The notes under the pieces were generated by a model. It did not search any database. It was not told where the DNA came from and saw only the letters and a list, made by a program, of their open reading frames with translations. A DNA stretch of 64,000 bases. It comes from Sphingomonas sp. OK281 (GTDB taxonomy: Bacteria; Pseudomonadota; Alphaproteobacteria; Sphingomonadales; Sphingomonadaceae). The DNA is taken from contig NZ_FOVZ01000004.1 in assembly GCF_900115295.1 (NCBI RefSeq), positions 186,001 through 250,000 of the forward strand, in the 5' to 3' direction. A program made the translations under genes and the position numbers. Shown here piece by piece: positions 38,762 through 48,426 of the stretch (the stretch's first letter is position 1; every line of letters starts with the position of its first letter).

Positions 38762-38865
38762 CCACCCCGGCGGAGGCCGGGGCCCAGTTGGAAAGGTGGC
38801 AATGACCGAGCGTGGTCCGCTGTCATTACCGTCCCCCAACTGGGCCCCGGCCTCCGCCGGGGTGG
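38762..38865. repeat. Family B paired-hairpin repeat
   Basis: Arms CCACCCCGGCGGAGGCCGGG.. and ..CCGGCCTCCGCCGGGGTGG; both arms carry the same compensatory change (GGAGG/CCTCC in place of GAAGG/CCTTC), which argues that pairing is maintained. Confidence 0.92.
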
Positions 38866-39224
38866 CGGCCGTTGCGAACGTTGAATGCATCCCGAACTGT
38901 TCGCTAGGCTGCCCTCGGCACGCTAGTTCGCCGGGCTGATCGCAAGACTGGTTCAAGCCACTGCACGCCCCTCCTACCGTTGCCTCGCGAACGCGGGGGG
39001 CCAGGAGTTACGAACGCCCCCGCTTGCGACCCCGGACTCTCCCGTTCGCGGGAGAACAATTATTGTTTCACGAAGCCAAGCTTACCTGGATCAAGATAAG
39101 CGCGCCGTGCCAAGCGGATACTGCCCTGCAGGCAAGCACGCCGCATCGATCCCCACCCCATCTCCACCCCGCCCCGGCAAAGCCCGCTTGTACCCATCAC
39201 CCGACCCGCTAGGGACAACGCGAC
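38866..39224. other. Intergenic stretch with a degenerate family C-like palindrome
   Basis: I see no gene here. Bases about 38982-39059 hold CTCGCGAACGCGGGGGGCCAG and CTCTCCCGTTCGCGGGAGA, which look like a decayed compact family C element (hairpin with a TTCG loop). The remaining 165 bases before the protease-like gene are C-rich, ending in a plain leader with AGGGAC about ten bases before the ATG at 39225. Confidence 0.45.
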
Positions 39225-40448
39225 ATGCGCCGCGCCCTGCTCACACTCGTCCCGCTGATCGCGGTCCTCTTCGTATCGGCGCGCGAACCCTCGAAATCCA
39301 CGCCGGCGACCGCGACCTCCCCCGCCGCGCGTGACCGCGGCGTCTACCACCTCGCTACCGATGCCGAGGCCCGCTGGATCCCGTTCGACCTCACCCCCGG
39401 CAACCAGATCCGCTTCACGATGCAGCTTGACGGCCGCGACGTCACCGCGATCCTGGATACCGGAGTCAGCTACAGCTTGCTCGCCAAGGCCTCGCCCGCG
39501 GTCGATCCCGCCAAGCTGGCCGCCGGCGGCAGCGCAACCGCGATCGGCGGATCGGTCGCACTCGGCTGGATGCCGACGCGCTCGATTGCACTCGGGGGCC
39601 TAGCGCGGACCGGCGGCGGCGTGACCGTCGCTGACCTGCCCGCGATCGCCACGGGTAGCGCGTCCGCGGTCGACCTGCTGGTCGGCGCCGACATGCTCGC
39701 CGGCCACGCGCTCGACATCGATTACGCCGCCAAGCGCTTCCGCCTGCTCCGCTCCGGCCGCCTGCCGTTCAAGGGCGAGAGCGCACCGCTCCGCGTCTCC
39801 GCAGAGCGCAGCGTGTACGAAAGCGTGCTGACGCTGGGCAGCCGACAGCTCGCGCCGATCGTCGTCGATACCGGCGATGGCTCATCGATCACCGTCACGG
39901 CGACGGGCTGGGAGGCGGCAAACCTGAAGGCGTTGCGCACCACCAGCGCGATCTCGTTCGGACTAGCCGGCCCGGCGGTCAGCGGCCTCGCGATCGTCCC
40001 GGAAATCCGTATCGGCGAGATGGTCGCGCGCGCGGCCGAGGTTCGGATCGAGCCCGCCGGCGGCTTCTCGCAGGCGATCGGCACCGCAGGCCGGATCGGC
40101 TCGGGCTTCCTCCAGAATTACCGCGTCCTGCTCGATCCCGGCGCACGGCGCATGGTGCTCAGCCGAGGTCCCAAGGCCGACCTGCCGCCGCCGCGTTCGA
40201 CCAGCGGGTTGCTCATCGGCATCGAGAAGAACCGACTGAAAATCCTTCATGTCATGCGCGGCGGCCCGGCAGCCGCCTCGGGCTGGAAGGACGGCGACCT
40301 GATCTGCACGATCGATGGTACGCCCGTCACCAGTGGCTATTCGACGAGCCCGATCGCGTCATGGACCGCGGGCATGCCCGGTCGCGTCGTGACGCTCGGA
40401 CTGTGCGACGGCACGACACGCAAGCTCGAATTGACGCATTTTTATTAG
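39225..40448 (+). CDS. Tandem retropepsin-like aspartic protease with C-terminal PDZ
   Basis: A 407-residue exported protein. Residues 1-19 are a signal-anchor-like segment. Two retropepsin-type halves follow: D78-T79-G80 (AILDTGVSY) and D215-T216-G217 (IVVDTGDGS), each with the hydrophobic-G flap pattern, and a PDZ-like domain at about 320-405 (HVMRGGPAAASGWKDGDLICTIDGTPV). Two DTG motifs in one chain allow an intramolecular pepsin-like pair. Such proteins are periplasmic; substrate unknown. The next gene starts nine bases later. Confidence 0.87.
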   Translation: MRRALLTLVPLIAVLFVSAREPSKSTPATATSPAARDRGVYHLATDAEARWIPFDLTPGNQIRFTMQLDGRDVTAILDTGVSYSLLAKASPAVDPAKLAAGGSATAIGGSVALGWMPTRSIALGGLARTGGGVTVADLPAIATGSASAVDLLVGADMLAGHALDIDYAAKRFRLLRSGRLPFKGESAPLRVSAERSVYESVLTLGSRQLAPIVVDTGDGSSITVTATGWEAANLKALRTTSAISFGLAGPAVSGLAIVPEIRIGEMVARAAEVRIEPAGGFSQAIGTAGRIGSGFLQNYRVLLDPGARRMVLSRGPKADLPPPRSTSGLLIGIEKNRLKILHVMRGGPAAASGWKDGDLICTIDGTPVTSGYSTSPIASWTAGMPGRVVTLGLCDGTTRKLELTHFY

Positions 40449-40456
40449 GACTGCCC

Positions 40457-41899
40457 ATGTTTAGCCTGCGTCACCGATCGGGGCAGGCAATCTTGCTGCT
40501 TCTCGTCGCCTTCGCCCTCCGTAGTCCGTTCTTCGGCAATCCGGTGATCCATAGCGACGAGCAATTCTACCTGCTGGTCGGCGATCGCCTGCTGCAGGGC
40601 GCATGGCCGTTCGTCGACATCTTCGATCGCAAGCCGGTCGGCCTGTTCCTGATCTTCGCCGCCATCCGCAGCGTCGGCGGCGATGGCGTGCTGATGTACC
40701 AGCTTGCCGCGACCTTGGTCGCGGCCACCACGGCATTCCTGGTCGCCCGGATCGTCAGCCGCCTGTCTCCCGATGACTCGAGCCCGGTGGCGAGCGTCGG
40801 CGCGGGTCTGATCTATCTCGTCTGGATCATCGTGTTCGACGGGGCGGGCGGGCAGTCCGCGGTATGGGGCAATGCCTTGATGGCGGCCGCTGCACTACTG
40901 GTGCTCGATACGACGCGCGGCCACCGGCATATCAGCCTGCGGGGTGCGGGTGCGATGCTGCTGATCGGCACGGCGATGCAGATCAAGTACACTGCGATGT
41001 TCGAGGGTATATTCTTCGGCCTGACACTGTTGTGGGCGGCGCATCGTGATGGGCGGTCGATCGGTCGCCTTGCCGCCGATGCAGCCATGTGGATTGGCGC
41101 AGCGCTGTTCCCGACCGCGCTCGCATGGGTAATCTATGCCGCGGCCGGTCACGGCGATGCCTTCGTCTTCGCCAATTTCCTGTCGATCTTCGGGCAGCGG
41201 GACGACGATACGCTCCGTTCCAACCTGTTGAAGCTGTTGGGCGGCGTCGGCCTGAGCTTGCCGCTCGCCTGGCTTGCATGGCGCGGGAGACGGGCCGGCA
41301 GCTTCGCGCTCGGATGGGTGGCCGCAGCGGTGATCGCGATCCTCATCATGCACACGTTCGAGCTGCTCTACATGCTGCCTCTCGCACTGCCGCTGTCGAT
41401 CGCCGCCGGCACCGGACTGGCAGGCCCGACCGTCCGCGCGACGATATTCCGCCTTGCCTCCGTGCTGGTCTTCGGCGCGCTGGCAGCGACCATCCTGACG
41501 AACGTCCGCGTCGGACGGCGCGGCAACGCTCGCCAGATCGCACAACTCGTCGAGATGATTGGCCAGCAGCCGCGCGGCTGCATGTTCGCCTATGGCAGCG
41601 AGCCGATCCTCTACTTCCTCACCCGGTCCTGCCTGCCGACGCCTTATATCTTCCGCAGCCATCTGGGCCAGACGACCGAGGCGCACGGCACGGGGATCGA
41701 TCCGGTCGTGGAGGTCGCACGGTTGCTCGCGGCCCGCCCCGGCGTGATCGTGGTGCGGGCGCCCAAGCCCAGCACGAACCTCGCGACCCAGGCGCTGGTC
41801 CTTCGCGCCATCGCCACGCGCTATCGACTGGTAGGCTCGGTGAAGATCGGCGAGTTGCGCCAGAGCGTCTATCGCCTGCGCACCGACGCGTCCCACTGA
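40457..41899 (+). CDS. Polytopic membrane protein, GT-C glycosyltransferase-like
   Basis: A 480-residue protein with about ten to eleven hydrophobic spans. The first extracytoplasmic loop holds D34-E35 (HSDEQFY) and then D54...DRKP (57-60), the acidic-motif layout of GT-C enzymes that transfer sugars from lipid-phosphate donors (ArnT/PMT type). A soluble C-terminal part (about 360-480) follows. TAGGA six bases upstream supports the start at 40457. It is probably co-transcribed with the retropepsin gene. The glycosyltransferase role is inference. Confidence 0.72.
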   Translation: MFSLRHRSGQAILLLLVAFALRSPFFGNPVIHSDEQFYLLVGDRLLQGAWPFVDIFDRKPVGLFLIFAAIRSVGGDGVLMYQLAATLVAATTAFLVARIVSRLSPDDSSPVASVGAGLIYLVWIIVFDGAGGQSAVWGNALMAAAALLVLDTTRGHRHISLRGAGAMLLIGTAMQIKYTAMFEGIFFGLTLLWAAHRDGRSIGRLAADAAMWIGAALFPTALAWVIYAAAGHGDAFVFANFLSIFGQRDDDTLRSNLLKLLGGVGLSLPLAWLAWRGRRAGSFALGWVAAAVIAILIMHTFELLYMLPLALPLSIAAGTGLAGPTVRATIFRLASVLVFGALAATILTNVRVGRRGNARQIAQLVEMIGQQPRGCMFAYGSEPILYFLTRSCLPTPYIFRSHLGQTTEAHGTGIDPVVEVARLLAARPGVIVVRAPKPSTNLATQALVLRAIATRYRLVGSVKIGELRQSVYRLRTDASH

Positions 41900-41914
41900 C
41901 GAGGCGCCGCGACC

Positions 41915-42100
41915 TCAGGTCTTGAACGCGAGCCCGATCGTTACCGCGAGGCCGATCAGCGCCAGCATCTGCACGGTCAGCCAATCGACCCAGCCGACCG
42001 AGTCCGGATCGTGCCGCCGTCGCCTGCGACGCTCGCCCAGACCCGCAACGACGGCGATCGCAGCGAGTCCCCCGCCAGCACTCCACAACACAGGCGTCAT
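41915..42100 (-). CDS. Small two-span membrane protein downstream of phaR
   Basis: A 61-residue protein with hydrophobic spans at about 4-20 and 43-60, separated by an Arg-rich cytoplasmic loop (GERRRRRRHD). It begins three bases after the phaR stop on the same strand, so it should be translated from the phaR message. I do not recognise a named family. Confidence 0.7.
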   Translation of the reverse strand: MTPVLWSAGGGLAAIAVVAGLGERRRRRRHDPDSVGWVDWLTVQMLALIGLAVTIGLAFKT

Positions 42101-42103
42101 ACC

Positions 42104-42646
42104 TCAGCCGAGCTTCTCGACCTTTTCCTGCAATTTCGCGAGTTCGCTGCGCAACGCCGCGATCTCGTCGTCTTTGCTGGCGGCGGGGGCTGGCGTCGCC
42201 GCGGCCGGTGTCATCGCCTGCGCGGCGACGTCGAACATCGCCAGGTTGCGCTTGGCAATGTCGGCGAACGGCGAGTTCGCGAACGCGCCCTCTACCGCGG
42301 ACTTGAACTGGTCGTGGTTGCGACGGAAGCTGTCCATCGACGCCTCGAGATAGCCCGGCACCATCGTCTGCATCGAATCGCCGTACATCGAGATCAGCTG
42401 GCGCAGGAAGTTCACCGGCATCATCGTCTCGCCGCGGCTCTCCTCCTCCATGATGATCTGCGTGAGGACGTTGTGCGTGATGTCCTCGTCGGTCTTCGCA
42501 TCGACCACCTTGAAGTCGCGGCCCTCGCGCGTCATCGTCGCGAGATGATCGAGCGTGATGTAGGATGACGACTCGGTGTTATAGAGCCGCCTGTTGGCGT
42601 ACTTCTTGATGATGACGATTCCGTCGGCAGCCGGTTGCTTCTTCAT
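42104..42646 (-). CDS. phaR: Polyhydroxyalkanoate synthesis regulator PhaR
   Basis: A 180-residue regulator. The N-terminal PHB/PHA accumulation DNA-binding domain is clear (IVIIKKYANRRLYNTESSSY, then DFKVVDAKTDEDITHNVLTQII), followed by the second conserved region (PVNFLRQLISMYGDSMQ) and a C-terminal coiled coil (about 155-180). PhaR senses PHA and represses phasin and PHA genes. It is divergent from a PhaC-like gene with only 14 bases between start codons, and an acetyl-CoA acetyltransferase follows. Confidence 0.95.
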   Translation of the reverse strand: MKKQPAADGIVIIKKYANRRLYNTESSSYITLDHLATMTREGRDFKVVDAKTDEDITHNVLTQIIMEEESRGETMMPVNFLRQLISMYGDSMQTMVPGYLEASMDSFRRNHDQFKSAVEGAFANSPFADIAKRNLAMFDVAAQAMTPAAATPAPAASKDDEIAALRSELAKLQEKVEKLG

Positions 42647-42660
42647 GGATCCCCCGTCTT

Positions 42661-43719
42661 ATGTTTGAAACGGAGGCTACAGTCTTTGATGACGCACCGC
42701 AACACGGTCCAAGGCCCTTGCCCTTGTTCCTGTCCGTGCTGCGCAGCGAGACCGCAGCATCGCCGGATCGCATGGCCCAAGCTTTAGCCGGATTGCGCGC
42801 CTATCAGCGCGCGCCGCGAGAGAAACCCCTCGATCCGAAGCCTGCGATCCACCGCGCCGGACGCGTCTCGTTGCGCGATTACGGCGGTGAGGGCCGTCCC
42901 GTCGTGTTCGTCCCGTCTCTGATAAACCCGCCTGACATCCTCGATCATTCGCCCGAGTCTTCGCTGGTGCAGTGGACAGCCTCGCAGGGGTTTCGTGCCT
43001 TGCTCGTCGATTGGGGATCGCCCGGCAACGAGGACCGCGACCTCGATCTGGCGGCGCATGTCGAGCGGTTGCTGGTGCCGCTGCTCGAGGTGCTGCCCGA
43101 GCCGCCGGTGCTGGTCGGCTATTGCCTCGGCGGCACGCTCGCACTCGGCGCCGCCGCGATCACTCGCGTAGCCGGGGTCGCGACGATCGCCGCGCCCTGG
43201 CACTTCGCCGGCTATGGCGAAGGCCGTCCCACGCTCGCCGCGACCTGGGCCGCCGTACAACCTGCCGCGGCGATGCTCGGCCTGCTCCCGATGGAAGTCC
43301 TGCAAGCCGGCTTCTGGCAACTCGACCCGGTCCGCACCATCGCCAAATACGAGAGTTTCGCCGACCTCCCCCCAGACAGCGACGCAGCACGCGCATTCGT
43401 CCGACTCGAGGATTGGGCGAACGCCGGCGCCCCCCTTCCCTACGCCGCCGCCGCCTCGCTGTTCGAGGACTGCATCGCCAACGACTTGCCAGGCAAAGGG
43501 CAGTGGACGGTCGCCGGCATCCCGGTCGATCCGCTCGCGCTCGCCTGCCCGACGGTCGAGTTCGTATCGCTCAGCGATCGCATCGTCCCCGCCGCTACCG
43601 CGATCGGCCTCGCCGACCGCCGCGACCTCGGTGCCGGCCATGTCGGCATGATCGTCGGCCGCTCGGCACGCGCGCGTCTCTGGGAACCGCTCGCCAACTG
43701 GATCGCCGCGCTCGCCTGA
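42661..43719 (+). CDS. Short PhaC-like alpha/beta hydrolase
   Basis: A 352-residue alpha/beta hydrolase with PHA synthase features: VVFVPSLINPPDILD resembles the PhaC segment before the core, the nucleophile is C155 in the lipase-like box GYCLGG, and D306 (SLSDRIVP) and H327 (GAGHVGM) complete a triad. It is far shorter than class I PhaC (about 580) and close to class III/IV length, but no PhaE or PhaR-subunit gene is beside it. Start: ATG 42661 has no Shine-Dalgarno; a later start near residue 26 is possible. It could be a synthase, depolymerase or related esterase. Confidence 0.78.
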   Translation: MFETEATVFDDAPQHGPRPLPLFLSVLRSETAASPDRMAQALAGLRAYQRAPREKPLDPKPAIHRAGRVSLRDYGGEGRPVVFVPSLINPPDILDHSPESSLVQWTASQGFRALLVDWGSPGNEDRDLDLAAHVERLLVPLLEVLPEPPVLVGYCLGGTLALGAAAITRVAGVATIAAPWHFAGYGEGRPTLAATWAAVQPAAAMLGLLPMEVLQAGFWQLDPVRTIAKYESFADLPPDSDAARAFVRLEDWANAGAPLPYAAAASLFEDCIANDLPGKGQWTVAGIPVDPLALACPTVEFVSLSDRIVPAATAIGLADRRDLGAGHVGMIVGRSARARLWEPLANWIAALA

Positions 43720-43752
43720 CCTACATGGGGTCCAACCATAGAGGATCCCGAC

Positions 43753-44940
43753 ATGACCGATCTCAATCCGAACGACGTCGTCATCACCGCCGCCAAGCGC
43801 ACCCCCGTCGGCAGCTTCCTGGGCGCCTTTGCTTCAACTCCGGCGCACGAACTCGGCCGCATCGCGATCGAAGCCGCGCTCGAACAGGCTGGCGTCGCTG
43901 GCGAAGACGTCTCCGAAGTCATCCTCGGCCAGGTCCTTACCGCAGCCCAGGGCCAGAATCCCGCCCGCCAGGCCTCGATGGCCGCCGGCGTCCCCAAGGA
44001 AATCCCCGCCTGGGGCGTCAACCAGGTCTGCGGTTCGGGCCTTCGCGCCGTCGCGCTGGCCGCACAGGCGATCCAGACCGGCGACGCGACCATCGTCGTC
44101 GCCGGTGGCCAGGAATCGATGTCGCTCTCCGCGCATGCCCAATCGATCCGCGGCGGGCAGAAGATGGGCAATCTCAGCCTCGTCGACACGATGGTCAGCG
44201 ATGGCCTGACCGACGTCTTCAACGGCTATCACATGGGCATCACGGCCGAGAACCTTGCCGAGCAATACCAGGTCACGCGCGGCGAGCAGGATGCGTTCTC
44301 GGTCGCCTCACAGAACAAGGCCGAGGCCGCGCGCGGCTCGGGGCGTTTTAAGGAAGAGATCGCCCCCGTCACGATCAAAGGCCGCAAGGGCGATACCATC
44401 GTTGCCGACGACGAATACATCCGCGCCGGCGCGACGATCGAGAGCGTCTCCAGCGTGAAGCCCGCCTTCAAGAAGGACGGCACGGTTACCGCCGCCAACG
44501 CCAGCGGCCTCAACGACGGCGCCGCTGCGCTCGTCATGATGCGCCGCGACGAAGCCGAACGCCGCGGCTCGACCATCCTCGCGACGATCAAGAGCTGGGC
44601 ATCGGCTGGCGTCGACCCGTCGATCATGGGCATCGGCCCCGTCCCCGCTACCAAGCGCGCGCTGGAAAAGGCCGGCTGGACACTCGCCGACCTCGACCTG
44701 ATCGAGGCCAACGAAGCCTTCGCGGCGCAGGCGCTGTCGGTCGGCAAGGAACTCGGCTGGGACGCATCGAAGGTCAACGTCAACGGCGGCGCGATCGCGA
44801 TCGGCCACCCGATCGGCGCCAGCGGCGCCCGCGTCCTGACGACGCTGATCTACGAAATGCAGAAGCGCGATGCGAAGAAGGGGCTGGCGACCTTGTGCAT
44901 CGGCGGCGGCATGGGAATCGCGATGTGTCTGGAACGGTAG
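43753..44940 (+). CDS. phaA: Acetyl-CoA C-acetyltransferase (beta-ketothiolase)
   Basis: A 395-residue thiolase. Catalytic C93 (NQVCGSGLR), H352 ([10 protein letters not shown]) and C382 (CIGGGMG) are in place; the fold is complete. It condenses two acetyl-CoA to acetoacetyl-CoA, the first step of PHB synthesis, and can also run in the degradative direction. Its place after the PhaC-like gene and near phaR favours a PHA role. No phaB follows; a strong terminator does. Confidence 0.94.
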   Translation: MTDLNPNDVVITAAKRTPVGSFLGAFASTPAHELGRIAIEAALEQAGVAGEDVSEVILGQVLTAAQGQNPARQASMAAGVPKEIPAWGVNQVCGSGLRAVALAAQAIQTGDATIVVAGGQESMSLSAHAQSIRGGQKMGNLSLVDTMVSDGLTDVFNGYHMGITAENLAEQYQVTRGEQDAFSVASQNKAEAARGSGRFKEEIAPVTIKGRKGDTIVADDEYIRAGATIESVSSVKPAFKKDGTVTAANASGLNDGAAALVMMRRDEAERRGSTILATIKSWASAGVDPSIMGIGPVPATKRALEKAGWTLADLDLIEANEAFAAQALSVGKELGWDASKVNVNGGAIAIGHPIGASGARVLTTLIYEMQKRDAKKGLATLCIGGGMGIAMCLER

Positions 44941-44971
44941 AAGGTCGGTTCCAACCCTTCTATCCTAAACG

Positions 44972-45005
44972 AAAAAGGCAGCCCGATCGCTCGGGCTGCC
45001 TTTTT
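44972..45005. terminator. Strong bidirectional intrinsic terminator
   Basis: A perfect 15-base-pair stem AAAAAGGCAGCCCGA / TCGGGCTGCCTTTTT with a TCGC loop. It has T runs in both directions and lies between the convergent thiolase and TonB-receptor genes, so it can end both transcripts. Confidence 0.95.
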
Positions 45006-45029
45006 ATACGTGTCAGACTTCCAGTTCGA

Positions 45030-48000
45030 TCAGAACTTGCCGTTCACGCTCACCGCGAACCGACGACCGATGAGATCGCTGTAGCTGGCAGGGATGATGA
45101 TGCCGTTATACTTCTGGCCGACGCGGTTGAGCAGGTTCGTCACCGCGAACGTGATGCGGAACCGGTCACTGGCGTTGACGTAGACGCTTGGGTTGATCGT
45201 CACGAAGTCGTTCAGCTTGTCGATTTCGCGGATGTCCGGACCGCGGCTGACACGCGAGAACAACTGTTCACCGATGTAGTTGAACGAACTCGTGATCCCG
45301 AAGTCCTCGTGGATGTAGCCGATGTTGACCTGCCCCTGGAAGGTCGGGTCGCCCAGCGTACCGTCGGTCCGAACGGGGGCGACACCCGTGATGTCGTTGA
45401 CCCGCTCGAGTGCCACGAACAGATTGGCACGCATCGCGATCGAGCCTGGTAGGTTCAGCCCGGTCAGAGGACGGTTATAGACCAACTCCGACTGGATCCC
45501 CTCGAACTTCACGCGGTTGCCGTTGACGAAACCGCTGCTGACGCCGGGGTTTGCCGGATCGTTGATGACCTGGCCGCCAATACCGCGGCCGTTAGCCGCC
45601 GTCCCGGCAGAGCCTTGAGCATAGCGACGGATTTGCGAACAGAACGCATTCCCGTTTGCCGGATCGGCAGCGTTGAACGTCGCGTTATCGAAGCACGCCG
45701 ACGCGATCTGCGCGACGGTCAAACTGGCAATGGGGTTGGAGATCTTGATGTTCACATAGTCCACGGTCAGCGACAGCCCTGGAATGAACCGTGGCTGCAG
45801 CACGACGCCATACGTAAAGCTCTTCGCGACTTCGTTCTGCAAGGTGATGTTGCCACCGTTGCGCCCCGGTACCGTGGCCGCAGCAGCGTCGAGCGGGGTA
45901 GCGTTCGGGAACGACGTCAGGAACGCAGCGCAATTCCGGGCACGGTTCGCCGGTGCAGCGCCAGCATTGATGTTCGCGGGCGAGCACAGGTCGGGTACCG
46001 TCGTGAACACGTTGGCCACTGGCGAGAACAACTCGGTAATCGCCGGTGCGCGGAACGACTTGGTGTAGTTACCGCGGAACATGATGTCCCGGATCGGCGC
46101 GATCGAGATACCGCCAGCATAAGCCGTGAACCCGCCATTGACCGTGTTGTCGACATGACGGCCGCTGGCATTCAACTGCAACGAGCTAAGGAACGACAGG
46201 CCATTCCTCGGTGCGACGATCGGGAGAATGACTTCGCCGAATACTTCGTCGACATTGTACCGGCCAGCCACCGGCAGGATCGCGACCGAACGTCCCAGAC
46301 CCTGCTGCTCGAACGTGCTCGGCGTAAAGCTGCCGCGCTCTTCGCGGTGCTCGAAACCGATGTTGAAGCCCTGCTCGTTCCCGAACAGTTCGAAAGGCTG
46401 ACCACCGATATTGGCGTTGTAGACGATCTGCTCGAGCCGGCTGTTCGTCACGTTCTGCGATATGATGTAGGCACGCGCTTCGGGGCTCGACAGGCCTTCG
46501 CCGAGCAAGTTCAGCGGGACGCACGACGCGTCAGCGATCGGCGTGCCACCGGGTGCAGCCTGTACCGCCGGCGTGGCGGTGCAGACGATCTGACCCGCGG
46601 CGTTGCGGGTCACGTTGACCGCGTTGATGAAGCGCTGTGCATTGATGTCCTGCCGGGTATCGCGAATGTCGACGCGGCCGACGTTGCTGCTCACTTCATA
46701 GTTGAAGCTGCGTCCGCCGATCTTGAAGTCGCCGCGTGCACCGGCAACCGCGCGATACTGCTTGTTGGTCGAGAAGCCGGTGAGATCCGCGAGATCGAGC
46801 GAAGCGCGCGAGACCTGGAAACGCTGGACGCCGAGCGCGGTCAGCTGCGCCCGTGCCTGGTTCGTCAGGAACGGGCTGGCCGTGGTGAAGGTCAACGCAC
46901 CGCTCAGGCCGCCGAACAGGCTGCTGTTGAACGTCGGTTGCTGGACCAGTTCGTCGCCGCGAGACTGGAAATACGTCGCCTCGACGAACACCTTGAACGC
47001 GTCCGAGAAATCATATCCGGCAAAACCGTTGAACACGTTGCGGCGCAGGTCGCTGGTAATCTGAGAATAGTCGTTGAACCGGAAGCCGTCGCCGCCGCTG
47101 GCCTGCTGGACGCTTAGGAACCGGATCCCGCGGTTGAACGGAACGAGGTTGCCGCTGCGATCGAACTGATAGTTCTGGACCGCACCCGCCACGGCGCCCG
47201 TGCCGTTGACGTTCGAAAACGCCGAGGTGATCAGCCCGCCGCCGGTCAGCAATGGCAGCGTACGATCGCGGACCAGGATGGAGCCCGGGATGCCATCGGT
47301 TGCCGAATTGTTGAAGCCGATCGCCGTGTTGATACGACCGTCATTGGCAGCCGTCGTGCCTGCGGGACGGCCAAGTGCCGCTGCCTGCGCGGTCGTAGGG
47401 TTATCCGCGGAACCGACATTGTCGCGCAGGAAATCGCGCGAATTGTACAGTAAGCCCTTTTGGTAATCGCGCGTGTAGGCCAGCGTGATGTTGCCACGGC
47501 CTTCGTCGAAGTCGACGCCGCCTGCGATCGCTGCATTGTAGCGGAACGCATCGCCTTCTTCAGTAACGCCACTGGTCGCGCTGTAGCGAATGCCCTTGAG
47601 GCGCGTATCGAGCACGTAGTTCACGGTGGCCGCAATCGCGTCCGACCCATAGGTAGTCGCGCCGACCGTGGAGATGATTTCCGTGTGATCCAGCAACAGC
47701 GTCGGGATCACGTTGACATCAACCTGCGTGCCGGCACTGCCCTGATTGAAGATCGTGTTGACGTTCGACGAGACCGCTCTGCGCCCATTGATGAGCGTCA
47801 GTGTGCGGTTCGAGCCGAGGTTGAGAGCGTTGATGAAATTGACGCCCTGCCCGAACGAGCCCTGCGCGCCGGCGGGCGTGATGCTGCCACGGATGCCGGG
47901 GATTTCATTCAGCGCGTCGGCGGCGTTGGTCAGGCCGCGGTTGGACAGATACTGGTTGCCGATGACCGTGACCGGCACCGTGCCCTCGATGTTCGGCAGT

Positions 48001-48233
48001 CGGACGCGCGATCCGGTAACGGTGATTTCACCATCGGCAGATTCCGCACGCGATGCGCCATCCGCACCCAGCGCTGGCTCGCCCGATACCGGCGTGCACC
48101 GTGATCCGTCCGCCAGCCGCTCTTCCCCCGGCGCACATTGTGGCGTCGTCGTGACCTGCGCATCCGCGCTAGCCGCATACCCTGCCGCCAGCAGTGCGAG
48201 CGCAGACGCTCGAGCCAAATATGAATGTCGCAT
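45030..48233 (-). CDS. Large TonB-dependent outer-membrane receptor
   Basis: A 1067-residue receptor: signal peptide 1-25 (ADAQ cleavage), then an unusual 45-residue segment with two Cys (PQCAPGEERL, GSRCTP) before the plug start GEITVTGSRVRLPNIEG. The plug (about 70-200) and a 22-strand barrel follow, ending in the aromatic residue F1067 (SVNGKF). Ligand is unknown; the long loops suggest an oligomer or glycan/peptide. The start codon has no close Shine-Dalgarno (GGGGG at 12 bases; AGGAG 29 bases upstream). Confidence 0.92.
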   Translation of the reverse strand: MRHSYLARASALALLAAGYAASADAQVTTTPQCAPGEERLADGSRCTPVSGEPALGADGASRAESADGEITVTGSRVRLPNIEGTVPVTVIGNQYLSNRGLTNAADALNEIPGIRGSITPAGAQGSFGQGVNFINALNLGSNRTLTLINGRRAVSSNVNTIFNQGSAGTQVDVNVIPTLLLDHTEIISTVGATTYGSDAIAATVNYVLDTRLKGIRYSATSGVTEEGDAFRYNAAIAGGVDFDEGRGNITLAYTRDYQKGLLYNSRDFLRDNVGSADNPTTAQAAALGRPAGTTAANDGRINTAIGFNNSATDGIPGSILVRDRTLPLLTGGGLITSAFSNVNGTGAVAGAVQNYQFDRSGNLVPFNRGIRFLSVQQASGGDGFRFNDYSQITSDLRRNVFNGFAGYDFSDAFKVFVEATYFQSRGDELVQQPTFNSSLFGGLSGALTFTTASPFLTNQARAQLTALGVQRFQVSRASLDLADLTGFSTNKQYRAVAGARGDFKIGGRSFNYEVSSNVGRVDIRDTRQDINAQRFINAVNVTRNAAGQIVCTATPAVQAAPGGTPIADASCVPLNLLGEGLSSPEARAYIISQNVTNSRLEQIVYNANIGGQPFELFGNEQGFNIGFEHREERGSFTPSTFEQQGLGRSVAILPVAGRYNVDEVFGEVILPIVAPRNGLSFLSSLQLNASGRHVDNTVNGGFTAYAGGISIAPIRDIMFRGNYTKSFRAPAITELFSPVANVFTTVPDLCSPANINAGAAPANRARNCAAFLTSFPNATPLDAAAATVPGRNGGNITLQNEVAKSFTYGVVLQPRFIPGLSLTVDYVNIKISNPIASLTVAQIASACFDNATFNAADPANGNAFCSQIRRYAQGSAGTAANGRGIGGQVINDPANPGVSSGFVNGNRVKFEGIQSELVYNRPLTGLNLPGSIAMRANLFVALERVNDITGVAPVRTDGTLGDPTFQGQVNIGYIHEDFGITSSFNYIGEQLFSRVSRGPDIREIDKLNDFVTINPSVYVNASDRFRITFAVTNLLNRVGQKYNGIIIPASYSDLIGRRFAVSVNGKF

Positions 48234-48426
48234 TGATCAAAAGCCCCCGGTTGTTATTTTTCTCCTATCAAGGTTAAGCGGGGGACGAGCGATTGAACAA
48301 ACCTAAAACACTGACATCAGGCGTTTTACATGCAGAATGTTGCGAGAATGACACAAAACGGCAACATTTCTGACGCGAAATGCCGTAGTTGATGTCATGA
48401 AAAAACAGTTCGCGGGACGGGGGTGA

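Noticed and set aside
39060..39350. Minus-strand 96-codon frame in the gap before the retropepsin gene
   Set aside because: Gly/Arg-rich, overlaps the signal-anchor region of the plus-strand gene, and has no Shine-Dalgarno or recognisable domain.
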